The notes under the pieces: model-generated | Databases searched by the model: none | Told to the model about the DNA's origin: nothing | What the model saw: the letters and a program-made list of their open reading frames with translations, nothing else | Position numbers and translations under genes: made by a program | From: Pseudothermotoga thermarum DSM 5069 | GTDB taxonomy: Bacteria > Thermotogota > Thermotogae > Thermotogales > DSM-5069 | Reading direction: 5' to 3' | NCBI RefSeq assembly: GCF_000217815.1 | Contig: NC_015707.1 | Span: forward strand, 310,001 to 374,000 | Length of the DNA stretch: 64,000 nucleotides | In this document: positions 54,001 through 62,033 of the stretch, piece after piece | Position numbering within the stretch: the first letter of the stretch is position 1 | Layout of the letters: every line of letters starts with the position of its first letter

Positions 54001-55197
54001 ATAGGTGTATTTTGCATCTTGACCGCCTATTTCAAATATCGTATCGACGTCTTTGTCAAAGAAGGCCGCTGCCTTTGCGTGTGCCATTATCTCGTTGTAT
54101 ATGGCTTTCGTTTGTGCATGCAAGCCAACAATTTTTCTACCAGATCCTGTAATACCAACGCCGACGATTTTTATGGGAACGTTGATTTGCTTTCTTATTT
54201 CTTCATAGCACCTTTTCGCCGCTCCAATTGGATCACCAAGGGTTCTAAGGTAGCTGCTGGCGACGATCTTTTTGTCCTTAACCTTTATAAGAACAGCTTT
54301 TGTCGTTGTAGAACCAACGTCCACACCGAGTATGCATTCGTCGTCCTTTTCAAGCACCCCGCGTTCCATTTGCTTGAAGTGAACGAAAGATTCAAAATCC
54401 GTCAAGGGTTCTAGTCTGCTAAAAGTGGAAGGCAATTTTGTTGGAATCAAGGTGGATTTTTTCACAGGTGTTTTGACGTTTTCCTTAGCCCACAGGTAAG
54501 CTCCCAATGCTTCAAAGTAAGTTGATTCGTTTGGAATGGTGATTTCAAGTGAGCCGTTGAGATGTTTTAACATCAACTTGTTTTTGGAGGCACCACCAAC
54601 CATCAAAATTTTCTTCACTTTAGCAACGTGTGCAAGTTGTAAAATCTTGTCAGCCATTACTTTACCAAGACCGTTCAAAACGGCTTCCTTTGGTATTCCC
54701 CTGTTCAAAGCATGCGTGCAATCGCTTTTGCAAAAAACTGTGCAACGAGTTGACAGTCTGTAAGTAGCGTCGGAGTGGTTAAAGTTATCAAGTTCTGAAA
54801 GATCTATACCCATTCTCTTGAGTTGTTGGACAAAAAAATCTCCCGTGCCAGAGGCGCATTTGCTGCCAGTGTAAACTCCAACGATGTTTCCGCGTTTGTC
54901 GAGTTTGTACAGTATGAAATTCTCTCCACCTGCGGTCACTATTGCCTCATGCTCTCCGTACTTTGATTTCAAATAGTTGTAAGCCCTCAAGCAAGCTTCT
55001 GTTTCGGATATCCTCGGGGCGTTGAAAAATTTTCTCAATTTTCTTCCAGTCACAGCGATGAACAAGTCTTCGGGCAAATTTTCCAATATTTGTCTTACAA
55101 CTTTTATGGGATCACCGTTGTGGGGAATCCAGATTTTTGGTCCAGAATCCGAATAAGCGGATATGCTACTTGATCCGACGCACAGCCCTATTTTCAT
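51055..55197 (-). CDS. Acyl-CoA dehydratase activase-related fusion protein (two ASKHA domains + DUF2229)
   Basis: A very large 1380-residue protein. Residues about 1-255 and 290-560 are two BadF/BcrA-type ASKHA ATPase domains, each with an Fe-S Cys motif (YTGSKCASGTGDFFVQQL; NEACSAGTGSFLEEAAKESL) and DVGSTTTKAVLIKV as the second phosphate-binding motif. These resemble the activators (archerases) that pump electrons into 2-hydroxyacyl-CoA dehydratases. The remainder (about 590-1380) is the DUF2229/COG3580-3581 region, with conserved Cys in SGGSTKCDRKC, FCFPVELSHGF and NFSCGPDSF, similar to the dehydratase-like subunits. The substrate is unknown. ATG at 55197, behind GGAGGGGA. Confidence 0.85.
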   Translation of the reverse strand: MKIGLCVGSSSISAYSDSGPKIWIPHNGDPIKVVRQILENLPEDLFIAVTGRKLRKFFNAPRISETEACLRAYNYLKSKYGEHEAIVTAGGENFILYKLDKRGNIVGVYTGSKCASGTGDFFVQQLKRMGIDLSELDNFNHSDATYRLSTRCTVFCKSDCTHALNRGIPKEAVLNGLGKVMADKILQLAHVAKVKKILMVGGASKNKLMLKHLNGSLEITIPNESTYFEALGAYLWAKENVKTPVKKSTLIPTKLPSTFSRLEPLTDFESFVHFKQMERGVLEKDDECILGVDVGSTTTKAVLIKVKDKKIVASSYLRTLGDPIGAAKRCYEEIRKQINVPIKIVGVGITGSGRKIVGLHAQTKAIYNEIMAHAKAAAFFDKDVDTIFEIGGQDAKYTYLSDGIPYDYAMNEACSAGTGSFLEEAAKESLNIHYTEIADYALKATNPPNFSDQCAAFIGSDIKTAIQEGISREDICAGLVYSVCMNYINRVKGNRPVGKKLFVQGGTCYNKAVPYAMAALTGKEVIVPPEPGLMGAYGVALITLENIEKGVLQKQLFNLDELIARDVKYLKPFVCSGGSTKCDRKCTITVLEIDGKKIPFGGACNKYETIRIHDRDQAVDYTELREETLFQTEKPKQRKASVGISRSFVMNSYFPFFSTLFTELGFEVILPDKPEENAADYMGSEFCFPVELSHGFMLSLMKKNPDYIFVPRIRALKVKNSPTKGSVCPFVQSELDWLLADLPNLEKFKILTCRIDFTDPDEKILQELVEMFKPLGIDRSQVKQAFLKAVQKQREYEEKLKELGRRFLKETEDKVGIVIFGRSYNAFSRFANLNVTKKIASYGYPVISFDALPFEEEEGFENMYWAWGEMILKAARFVKKHPNLYPVYITNFSCGPDSFVLTYFKYIMKGKPALILELDSHSSDTGIETRLEAFFDIINLRREKGIKNDVESKKFMDVRIDKSGVFIKKNGQTIPWTDERVRLVFPTMGAFGASCLASVFEKFGIKTYVCPPMGEIEYKIGRGNSLAKECLPLQLTLGSLIRYLSERPDSELTLYFMPTTSGPCRFGQYSIFMKTWLKENNAQDVALLSLNSENAYGGLGIKFTLRAWIAILIADVYSNIKNALLTLCKDEEKRAALIAKHEKMILNALKSESIPKIFKTLKLIAKDLKSLNLSKDYQEAPKVLLTGEIYVRWDEFSRKNLEKIFAEEGVILQISPVHEWIYYTDYIFLKKLTSKNSTWLQRLKKLVEVWVKKFFEWRVKSIFASAGISDTRMVDVKHLVEAASKYLNPSLTGEAILTIGATITEVGEYYDGVILIGPFACMPSRIAEAIIKKALEEKGKLENKPLPFIAIEVDGNPFSPSVEARIDSLVSQVKSIKKEW

Positions 55198-55204
55198 CGT
55201 TCGG

Positions 55205-56512
55205 CTATCCCCTCCTTGAGTCCAAGCTTTTGACAAGCTCGGCCAAATGGTTTGCAGTAGCTGAAATCCATTTTTCATCGGGTCCCTCTACCATAATTCT
55301 TATCACTTTCTCCGTGCCAGATGGTCGTATCACAATTCTGTAACCAGGTTTTCTCAGCAGAGCAACTTCTTTGGAAAGTTCTTCGCTCTCTGCAACTGAT
55401 TTATCCTCAACTTCAACGTTTATCATAACCTGAGGGAAATCTAGGACAAGTTGTTCCAACTCGTTTGCATTTTTTCCAAGTTTGACCATTGTCGAAAGAA
55501 ATTCAAGGGCAGTTATCAAGCCATCGCCGGTAGTTGAACGGTCTAGAAAGATTATATGACCGGATCTTTCTCCACCGAGGTTTGCTCCAACTTCAAGCAT
55601 TTTCTCAAGCACGTACTTGTCACCAACCTTTGTTCTTAAAAATTTTATTCCGCGTTCTGTCAAAAAACTTTCAAGTCCAACGTTGCTCATTATCGTTCCA
55701 ACAACTGTATCGTTGGATAGACGTCCTTCTTGTTTCATCCTCACTGCGGTTATTCCCATTATTTTATCGCCGTTTATTTCTTTACCCCCTGGTGTTAACA
55801 GTATGCACCTGTCGGCATCGCCATCGTGAAGAATGCCAAGGTCATAATCGTAAACGTACCTAGCCAAAAAGGATGGGTGCAAAGATCCACAACCATCGTT
55901 TATGTTTCGACCATCTGGATTGTTCGCATACACATCAACTTTTAAACCAAGTTCGCGAAGAACCCTAGGGGTGGTTTTGTAAGCCGAACCATTTGCCGCA
56001 TCGACGGCTATTTTTAAACCGCGAAAATCGATATTTTCGTACATTTTTTTAATTGCTTGAACGTAAATTTCCTCAGCTTCTGGAAATTCCAAAATCTTTC
56101 CCTTCAAATGTCGGCTAGCCCGCAAGTCCAAGTTTTCAATTATTTTTTGTATTTCGTCTTCTTCCTCATCTGGAAGTTTGTAACCAAGCTTTAGTATCTT
56201 TATGCCATTGTATTGATAAGGATTGTGTGAAGCTGATATAACCACTGCTAAACATTCCAGCTTTTTCGTGAGCAAGGCAGCTGCAGGAGTTGGAAGAACT
56301 CCTGCAAGCAGAATTGTCAAATCACTTTCCATCAATCCAGAAACCAAAGCTTTTTGGAGCGGCTCACCCGATTCTCTGGTGTCCCTGACGATCAAAAACT
56401 TTTGTCCAGAATATTTTTGTCCAAGCACTTTACCAACTTTGTAGGCTAATTCTTCGGTTAAATCTTGGTTAAATATTCCCCTTATTCCATCCGTACCAAA
56501 AAGTCGGCTCAT
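55205..56512 (-). CDS. glmM: Phosphoglucosamine mutase
   Basis: Interconverts glucosamine-6-P and glucosamine-1-P on the way to UDP-GlcNAc. The 435-residue protein has FGTDGIRG at the N-terminus, the phosphoserine loop ISASHNP with Ser95, the metal-binding loop DGDADRCI and the sugar-specificity loop GGERSGHI, ending in the phosphate-binding RPSGTEKVIRI. Fully typical. ATG start, overlapping the TPR-protein stop by 4 bases. Confidence 0.95.
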   Translation of the reverse strand: MSRLFGTDGIRGIFNQDLTEELAYKVGKVLGQKYSGQKFLIVRDTRESGEPLQKALVSGLMESDLTILLAGVLPTPAAALLTKKLECLAVVISASHNPYQYNGIKILKLGYKLPDEEEDEIQKIIENLDLRASRHLKGKILEFPEAEEIYVQAIKKMYENIDFRGLKIAVDAANGSAYKTTPRVLRELGLKVDVYANNPDGRNINDGCGSLHPSFLARYVYDYDLGILHDGDADRCILLTPGGKEINGDKIMGITAVRMKQEGRLSNDTVVGTIMSNVGLESFLTERGIKFLRTKVGDKYVLEKMLEVGANLGGERSGHIIFLDRSTTGDGLITALEFLSTMVKLGKNANELEQLVLDFPQVMINVEVEDKSVAESEELSKEVALLRKPGYRIVIRPSGTEKVIRIMVEGPDEKWISATANHLAELVKSLDSRRG

Positions 56513-57054
56513 TTTGCTCCCCCTTTCAAGATTTTATCAGCTTTGTCGTGATCTCCCTGTTTTTTGTAAATTTCTGCAAGCAATTCCATAACCTTTTTCT
56601 TGAAAGGTGTATTTGGCATATTTTCTATTGATTGTTCTAACACAAGACGTGCTTCGCCCAAGCGATTGGCGTTGGTCAAGGAAACGCACAGCAAATAAAG
56701 AATTTCTGAAGATTTTGGATCGTTGCTCTCAATTTGCTCCAAAGCTTTTTTGAACAAATCGGCAGCTTCAGCGTAGTTTCCTAAGTTGAAATGATAAACG
56801 GCGTTTGCGTAATAATCGAGAAATAACCTTTTTTGAAGATCTTTTTTCAAGTACAAAAGTTCGTTCAATCGGTTTTGCTCGACGTAATTTGAAAATTCGG
56901 GGTACTTTCCCATGGCAAAAAGTTCATACGCTTTTATGATCCTCTTCATCCTATTAATTTGAGCATACTGTTCTTTGCAGATGTAAAAGGATATCAAAAA
57001 CATCGAAGCAAAAATCGTTAACAATACCAGAAAAAACCTTTCTCTGTTTTTCAC
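56509..57054 (-). CDS. Membrane-anchored TPR protein
   Basis: A 181-residue protein. An N-terminal signal anchor (FFLVLLTIFASMFLISFYIC) is followed by a periplasmic or cytoplasmic helical part with TPR repeats (YHFNLGNYAEAADLFKKALE; LTNANRLGEARLVLEQSI; YKKQGDHDKADKIL). I choose the GTG at 57054, which overlaps the upstream YigZ-like gene stop by GTGA; longer in-frame starts would run through that gene. Function unknown. Confidence 0.72.
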   Translation of the reverse strand: MKNRERFFLVLLTIFASMFLISFYICKEQYAQINRMKRIIKAYELFAMGKYPEFSNYVEQNRLNELLYLKKDLQKRLFLDYYANAVYHFNLGNYAEAADLFKKALEQIESNDPKSSEILYLLCVSLTNANRLGEARLVLEQSIENMPNTPFKKKVMELLAEIYKKQGDHDKADKILKGGAK

Positions 57055-57656
57055 ACGACCACCCATTCTTTTGCTTTCAAAGTTACTTTTTGCAGCACAT
57101 CGTTTAGAGGTGATGAAGCTAGAAAATCTATCTTGGCCTTTTCTGTGTACTCTATGTTTTTGACAATACACGAAAATTTTCTCAGCTTTTCCAGATACCC
57201 AGAAAGTTCCTCATAATAGCACTCAATTTGGTAGTGAAGCATTCTTTGTAGCTTCACAATTTTGGCTTTTTCTATGACGATCACCGTAGCGGTTTTGTAA
57301 GCTTGTATCAAGCCAGGTATACCCAATTTCACACCACCGAAGTATCTTACAACCACGCACAAAACATTTGCAAGATTGCGCGATTTCAAAACGTTCAAAA
57401 TTTGCAAACCTGCGCTGCCTTTAGGTTCCCCTGCGTCTGACCAGCTTTCTTGTAAATCGTCTTCAACAATTCGAAAAGCCCAGCAAACGTGTGTTGCATC
57501 CGGATATTGTTTTCGAATTTCTCTTACCTTTTCAATGGCTTGCTTCTGGGAATCACACCTTAAAAGATAAGAATAGAAGGTTGATTTCTTTTCGGTGAAT
57601 TTACCCTCGACGGGTTCTAAGATGGATAGGACAAAGGTTTGACCGTTGTTCACCAT
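57051..57656 (-). CDS. YigZ / IMPACT family protein
   Basis: A 201-residue UPF0029 protein. The N-terminal domain carries the family motif: DATHVCWAFRIVEDDLQESW, SDAGEPKGSAGLQIL and VVVRYFGGVKLGIPGLIQAY. A C-terminal alpha/beta domain follows. The role of bacterial members is not settled (relatives affect translation stress responses). The start (ATG 57656) overlaps the murB stop by 7 bases. Confidence 0.9.
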   Translation of the reverse strand: MVNNGQTFVLSILEPVEGKFTEKKSTFYSYLLRCDSQKQAIEKVREIRKQYPDATHVCWAFRIVEDDLQESWSDAGEPKGSAGLQILNVLKSRNLANVLCVVVRYFGGVKLGIPGLIQAYKTATVIVIEKAKIVKLQRMLHYQIECYYEELSGYLEKLRKFSCIVKNIEYTEKAKIDFLASSPLNDVLQKVTLKAKEWVVV

Positions 57657-58501
57657 ATTTCCACCTCTGGCTCCAAATCCACGTTGTAAGCTTCTTTAAC
57701 TTTTTGGCGTATGAAGTTTATCAAAGCTTTTACATCGTTCGCGGAAGCATTTCCAACGTTGACGATGAACCCAGCGTGTTTTTTTGAAATCTCAGCCCCA
57801 CCTATCCTTAGTCCTTTCAAACCAAGACTTTCCACGGCTTTTCCGACGTAAAAGTCTGGCTTTGGTCTTTTGAAAACGCTTCCTGCGCTTGGTAAATCCA
57901 AAGGTTGTGTTTGCAAACGCTTTTTGTAGATTTCACCCATTCGTTTGGCTATTTGCTTTGGATCATCGAATTTTAAGCGAAATCCCACCTTTAAAATTAG
58001 CCAGTTTGTTTTCTGAAAGATACTTTTTCTGTAAGAAAATTCAAGCTCATCTCTTTGCAAAGTTAATACTTTTTCACCATCGAAAACTTCAACAAAATCA
58101 ACCAATTGCCCTATTTCTCCCCCAAAAGCCCCAGCGTTCATGTAAACAGCTCCACCTACAGTTCCAGGTATGCCGTAGGCAAATTCCAAGCCAGAAAGCC
58201 CGTATTGACAGGCGAATTTGCAAAGACTGTTTAAAAGAGTCCCTGCTTCGCACACAACTTTTCCATCCTCAAGCAGATAGATTCTTTTCAAATCCAAAGT
58301 CGTTATAACAGCTTCAACTCCTTCATCCGGTGCGATGACGTTTGTACCTTTTCCGAGGATTTTGGAATGTGGAAGTTGTTTATAACAGCAAATCAACGAA
58401 TCTATGCTTTGTGGTCTTGCAAATATTTTTGCAGGTCCCCCCACTTTCATGCTTGTGTGCAAACTCAACGGTTCGTTGAAGGTGAATTTGCACAATTTCA
58501 T
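57650..58501 (-). CDS. murB: UDP-N-acetylenolpyruvoylglucosamine reductase
   Basis: Reduces UDP-GlcNAc-enolpyruvate to UDP-MurNAc, using FAD and NADPH. The 283-residue protein has the FAD-binding segment LGKGTNVIAPDEGVEAVI and the segment YGIPGTVGGAVYMNAGAFGG, plus the catalytic-serine motif LPSAGSVFKRP and the C-terminal GGAEISKKHAGFIVN. It resembles the shorter (type II) MurB. ATG start. Follows the GDPD gene by 6 bases. Confidence 0.95.
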   Translation of the reverse strand: MKLCKFTFNEPLSLHTSMKVGGPAKIFARPQSIDSLICCYKQLPHSKILGKGTNVIAPDEGVEAVITTLDLKRIYLLEDGKVVCEAGTLLNSLCKFACQYGLSGLEFAYGIPGTVGGAVYMNAGAFGGEIGQLVDFVEVFDGEKVLTLQRDELEFSYRKSIFQKTNWLILKVGFRLKFDDPKQIAKRMGEIYKKRLQTQPLDLPSAGSVFKRPKPDFYVGKAVESLGLKGLRIGGAEISKKHAGFIVNVGNASANDVKALINFIRQKVKEAYNVDLEPEVEIW

Positions 58502-58507
58502 AAAAAA

Positions 58508-59212
58508 CTACACCTTTCTTGTGTGATTTACAAAACTTTCAACATCATCGGTGATAACTGCATCTATGAAATCCTTTATTCTGTCGAATTTTTCAAGATC
58601 GTTGAGTGTCCAGATGAAGATTTTGACTTTTTGTTCTTTTATCATTTTGCAAATGTGGGCAAATATTTCAGGATAATCTGCTAGTTGATGCGGCAAATGC
58701 ATCGAATAAGGTTTTCCTGTAAGAAGTTTTGCGATCAAACCTAAAGGATCGTTTCTCAGCTCTTCGCCCACCAGAAAACCAAACTTCAGATTTTTGTACC
58801 TTTCAATCAAATCAAAAATCAAGCTGTGGTCAAAAGAAGATATCACCGTTTCTTCCTCTAAACCATACTTTTTTATCAAAGCTATTGCTTGATCAGCGGC
58901 TTCTTTTTCCTTCAGCTCTGCGTTCAGTATTTTCCCTTTTGGAAATATCTCCAAAACTTCCTCAAATGTTGGTACTCTTTCTCCTTCGAAAGTGTATCTG
59001 CTTAACTCTTGAAAAGTTAGTTCTTTGATTTTCTTTGAAACACCGCAGAAATTTTCAAGGTTATCGTCGTGGATCACTACCACAACCCCATCTTTGGTTG
59101 TTCTCAAATCCAGTTCTATTCCATCGGCACTGAATTCAAAAGCTTTTTTGAAAGCGGTAAGTGTGTTTTCCTTGAATTTTTTCGAATATCCCCTATGGCC
59201 AATTATCACCAT
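58508..59212 (-). CDS. Glycerophosphodiester phosphodiesterase
   Basis: Hydrolyses glycerophosphodiesters to glycerol-3-P and an alcohol. The 234-residue TIM-barrel protein has the catalytic HRGYSKKFKENTLTAFKKAF (His6, Arg7, Glu15 region), ELDLRTTKDGVVVVIHDDNL and NAELKEKEA motifs. No signal peptide, so it is cytosolic. Its start overlaps the lipoprotein stop by 7 bases. Confidence 0.93.
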   Translation of the reverse strand: MVIIGHRGYSKKFKENTLTAFKKAFEFSADGIELDLRTTKDGVVVVIHDDNLENFCGVSKKIKELTFQELSRYTFEGERVPTFEEVLEIFPKGKILNAELKEKEAADQAIALIKKYGLEEETVISSFDHSLIFDLIERYKNLKFGFLVGEELRNDPLGLIAKLLTGKPYSMHLPHQLADYPEIFAHICKMIKEQKVKIFIWTLNDLEKFDRIKDFIDAVITDDVESFVNHTRKV

Positions 59213-59688
59213 CCAAACCTACCTCCTATTCTCGAGTAAACATCCATAACTTGTGAGGCAAAGGTCTCGGTATCTTCCCTTCCCTCAGCTATGAACAGCC
59301 AACGGTTTTTCCACCACACCACGATTTCCTTCCCCGATTTTCTTGTGCTGTACAAACCACTGGTTGGAAAATCAAGATAGGTTCTAGAACTCCAAATACC
59401 AAAGTTTTTGACAATTTTACTCCAATACTTTCTGGGAGATTCTCCTTGGAACTTGAAGGCGTAAAGTAAAAATTGTTTGTTGTCCTTGATGTACAGAGCC
59501 ACCATTCCTTTCATCTGCACATCTTCATACCCGTCGATTTCTTCTATTAGAACCAAGCGATAGTGGTTTTGAACTATCCTAAGTGCCGATGATGCGGAAA
59601 AAGCATCCGGTGGCACATGAACAGGTCTTATCATGCATCCAGAAAGTAAAGAAGCAAAAACCGCGACAATTATGATCAACTTTTTCAT
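59206..59688 (-). CDS. Lipoprotein of unknown function
   Basis: A 160-residue protein with a lipoprotein signal: MKKLIIIVAVFASLLSGC, lipobox LSGC with Cys18. The mature part is Trp- and Tyr-rich near the end (VVWWKNRWLFIAEG) and has predicted beta strands like LVLIEEIDGYEDVQMKG. I do not recognise the family. ATG with AGGAGGTG, directly abutting the metallo-hydrolase gene. Confidence 0.8.
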   Translation of the reverse strand: MKKLIIIVAVFASLLSGCMIRPVHVPPDAFSASSALRIVQNHYRLVLIEEIDGYEDVQMKGMVALYIKDNKQFLLYAFKFQGESPRKYWSKIVKNFGIWSSRTYLDFPTSGLYSTRKSGKEIVVWWKNRWLFIAEGREDTETFASQVMDVYSRIGGRFGW

Positions 59689-60303
59689 TCACAACACCTC
59701 CTTGAGAAAAGGATTGTTTGATAAAACTTCTTTTATCGTTCCCCATTCCATGTGACCAGGTAGTATCAATTCTTCTTCTCTTGCTGAACGAAAAATTTTG
59801 ACCAAACGTTTCAACGTTTCCAACATAGTTTTTCCATCTGAGCCAGGTAAATCAGTTCTTCCTATGCTGTCGAAAAATATTGTGTCTCCGGTAAACCATA
59901 GGTCGTTGACTTTGTAGACAACAGATCCTGGAGTGTGACCTGGAGTTTTGATAACCTGAAAAGAGATTTCAGCGATTTCTAATTTTTCTTGTAATATTTC
60001 AAAAGCACCATTGTAAGTGAATCTTGTTGAGAATAAAACTGAAAGGTTTTTTTCCGGATCTTTCAAAGCTTGCGAGTCTTCTTTCGAAACGAAAACTTTT
60101 TGCACCTTTAGCTCCTTCAAACCATATATGTGGTCAAAATGGGTGTGTGTCAGCAATACTACGCATTCTTCTTCGACAAAATTACTTATTCCATACCCTG
60201 GATCTATCACCACAACGGGATTTGTGTTGAAAAAGTAAGTATTTGTGCCGATCGGACCGGTTTGAACCAAAAACAAGTTATCCTTTATTTTTATTGGTTT
60301 CAT
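59689..60303 (-). CDS. Metallo-beta-lactamase fold hydrolase (glyoxalase II-like)
   Basis: A 204-residue metallo-hydrolase. The zinc motif is LTHTHFDHIYG near residue 52, with further ligands in TPGHTPGSVVY, FTGDTIFFDSIGRTDLPGSD and LPGHMEW. The layout resembles hydroxyacylglutathione hydrolase-like proteins of thermophiles, with unknown substrate. ATG with GGAGA; the promoter region is shared with the divergent PLD gene. Confidence 0.9.
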   Translation of the reverse strand: MKPIKIKDNLFLVQTGPIGTNTYFFNTNPVVVIDPGYGISNFVEEECVVLLTHTHFDHIYGLKELKVQKVFVSKEDSQALKDPEKNLSVLFSTRFTYNGAFEILQEKLEIAEISFQVIKTPGHTPGSVVYKVNDLWFTGDTIFFDSIGRTDLPGSDGKTMLETLKRLVKIFRSAREEELILPGHMEWGTIKEVLSNNPFLKEVL

Positions 60304-60319
60304 CGATTTTTTCTCCTTT

Positions 60320-60335
60320 TGCTATAATGTTCCTA
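60320..60335 (+). promoter_or_regulatory. Extended -10 promoter, probably giving a leaderless transcript
   Basis: TGC-TATAAT (box at 60323-60328) ends only 6 bases before the ATG of the PLD gene at 60335. Transcription from it would begin at or within a base of the A of the ATG. No ribosome-binding sequence lies between. Confidence 0.5.
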
Positions 60336-61231
60336 TGAAAGTTGTTTTGCCATTGATAATGATATCACTTGTCGGATTTTCCGTTAACATTTTGTTCACC
60401 CCATTGGAGGATGTCTCCAAAATAGTTGATTTGATCAACTCCGCTGAGAACAACGTCTTCATCGTGACTTACTCGATTGATCATCCACTCATCGTTGAAA
60501 GTTTGCAAAGTGCATGGAACCGTGGGGTAAACGTCAAGGTAATTTGTGAAACTTTGCTTTTAAACGTTAGTTTTCCGATAATGTTGGATGTGGAAAGTTC
60601 CTTGATGCACATGAAGTTCATGGTTGTGGATAGTTCAATTCTTGCTTTGGGATCGGCGAATTTTACGACAAACAGCCTTCATACGTCTTACAATGACATT
60701 TTGATCTTTCAAGACGAATTTTTAGCCACAAAATTCGAGGATTTTTTCGATGAACTTTGGCATGGAAACGTTCAACCTTTCGAAGTTCATCTTGGAAAAA
60801 TTTACATAACAAATCATCAGCTTGAAAAAACCGTTCTTTTTGAACTTTCAAAAGCCAAAAAATCTATCAAGGTGATGATGTTTGCCCTTAGCCATCCAAA
60901 GGTTTGGTCGACTTTGAAAGTTCTTGCTTCAAAAGGTGTAAGGGTGGATATTCTGGTCGACAGATGGTTTTTCAAAAATTCCTCTCTTTCCAAGATGCCT
61001 TTTTCTTGCTTCAACTTAAAAGTCTACAACGACTTTACCGTTCACAGCAAACTGTTTATAATTGACGAAGAAACAGTTATAACTGGCTCAGCCAACGCGA
61101 CCGTCAGTAGTTACAACGCAAATGCTGAAATGCTTGCTGTGATAAAAGATAAAAAGATTGTGGAAAAATATCTGAAGTATTTTGAAAACGTATGGCAAGG
61201 AGGAGAAAGCGTTGAAGATCTTCGTTTTTGA
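60335..61231 (+). CDS. Exported PLD-family phosphodiesterase/transphosphatidylase-like protein
   Basis: A 298-residue protein with an N-terminal signal or anchor (VVLPLIMISLVGFSVNILF) and two HKD domains: HMKFMVVDSSILALGSANF (near residue 92) and HSKLFIIDEETVITGSANA (near 230). The pair of HxKxxxxD motifs makes it an active-looking phospholipase D superfamily enzyme: a nuclease, cardiolipin synthase-like or phospholipase. With a signal and no further membrane helices it would act outside. No ribosome site is seen; the start sits at the predicted transcription start. Overlaps the HAD gene by 20 bases. Confidence 0.88.
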   Translation: MKVVLPLIMISLVGFSVNILFTPLEDVSKIVDLINSAENNVFIVTYSIDHPLIVESLQSAWNRGVNVKVICETLLLNVSFPIMLDVESSLMHMKFMVVDSSILALGSANFTTNSLHTSYNDILIFQDEFLATKFEDFFDELWHGNVQPFEVHLGKIYITNHQLEKTVLFELSKAKKSIKVMMFALSHPKVWSTLKVLASKGVRVDILVDRWFFKNSSLSKMPFSCFNLKVYNDFTVHSKLFIIDEETVITGSANATVSSYNANAEMLAVIKDKKIVEKYLKYFENVWQGGESVEDLRF

Positions 61232-62033
61232 CTTAGATGGGACGATATTGCAAGATTCTCATCAGATTCATCCCGAAAGTTATAGAGCCATAAAAGAGTT
61301 GATAAAGTGTGGAAAAGAAATTGTTTTTGCCAGTGGAAGGATGTTACCGTCCATTCAAAAGCTTCTTTCAAAGTACTTTGAGAAAGAGTTTCCAATCATT
61401 GCGTACAACGGAACTGTTGTTTGGTTGCCCGGCGTTGGAAAAATATTGGATGTGAAGGTCGACACAAAGGATGCAATCGAGGTCATAAATTATTTAAGAG
61501 AGCTCAAAATTCACAGGCAAGCTTACATAAACGACAAGTTGGTTGTTGAGGAAGACAACGAGTATGCTAGAGCTTACAGCGAACATTCTCAAGTTGAGCT
61601 TGTGGTTGTGGACGATCTTGTGGATGAGGTAAAAAAGCACGGGACAAGTAAGCTTCTTGCGATAGCAGAACCGCATGTTTTAGATTCGATTATTCCAGAA
61701 CTTCGTGAAAAATTTCCAAATCTAAAGATTTTCAAATCTTTCGATACTTATCTTGACTTTGTACCAGCCGGGTACGATAAAGGATATGCGTTGAAATTGA
61801 TTGCTCAAGTTAAAAAATGGGATTTAAGTCAAGCAGTGGCTTTTGGGGACAACGACAACGATATTCCGCTTTTTGAAGCAGTTGGTTACTCTGTTGCCGT
61901 TGAAAATGCCACCGATGGATTGAAGGAGGTTGCCGACGTTGTTGTCAAAAGTAACAAAGACGGTGGTCCTGGTAGTTTTATCCTTGACATGTTGGACAAT
62001 GGCAAATGGGATTGTGATATCCAAAAATCTTGA
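61212..62033 (+). CDS. Cof-like HAD-IIB phosphatase
   Basis: A 273-residue sugar-phosphatase-type HAD protein. Motif I is IFVFDLDGTILQDSHQIHPE, motif II FASGRMLPSIQKLL, and motif III/IV DKGYALKLIAQVKKWD to VAFGDNDNDIPLFEAVGYSV. The IIB cap is in between. Substrate unknown. I use the TTG at 61212 with AAGGAGGAG at 6 bases; an in-frame start 30 bases earlier contains the ribosome site. It overlaps the PLD gene by 20 bases. Confidence 0.9.
   Translation: MKIFVFDLDGTILQDSHQIHPESYRAIKELIKCGKEIVFASGRMLPSIQKLLSKYFEKEFPIIAYNGTVVWLPGVGKILDVKVDTKDAIEVINYLRELKIHRQAYINDKLVVEEDNEYARAYSEHSQVELVVVDDLVDEVKKHGTSKLLAIAEPHVLDSIIPELREKFPNLKIFKSFDTYLDFVPAGYDKGYALKLIAQVKKWDLSQAVAFGDNDNDIPLFEAVGYSVAVENATDGLKEVADVVVKSNKDGGPGSFILDMLDNGKWDCDIQKS

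Noticed and set aside
61930-61998. Hydrophobic N-terminal extension (signal-like) for the GH3-like protein
   Set aside because: It comes from reading the HAD gene in another frame, has no ribosome site, and would give a chance-looking hydrophobic stretch.
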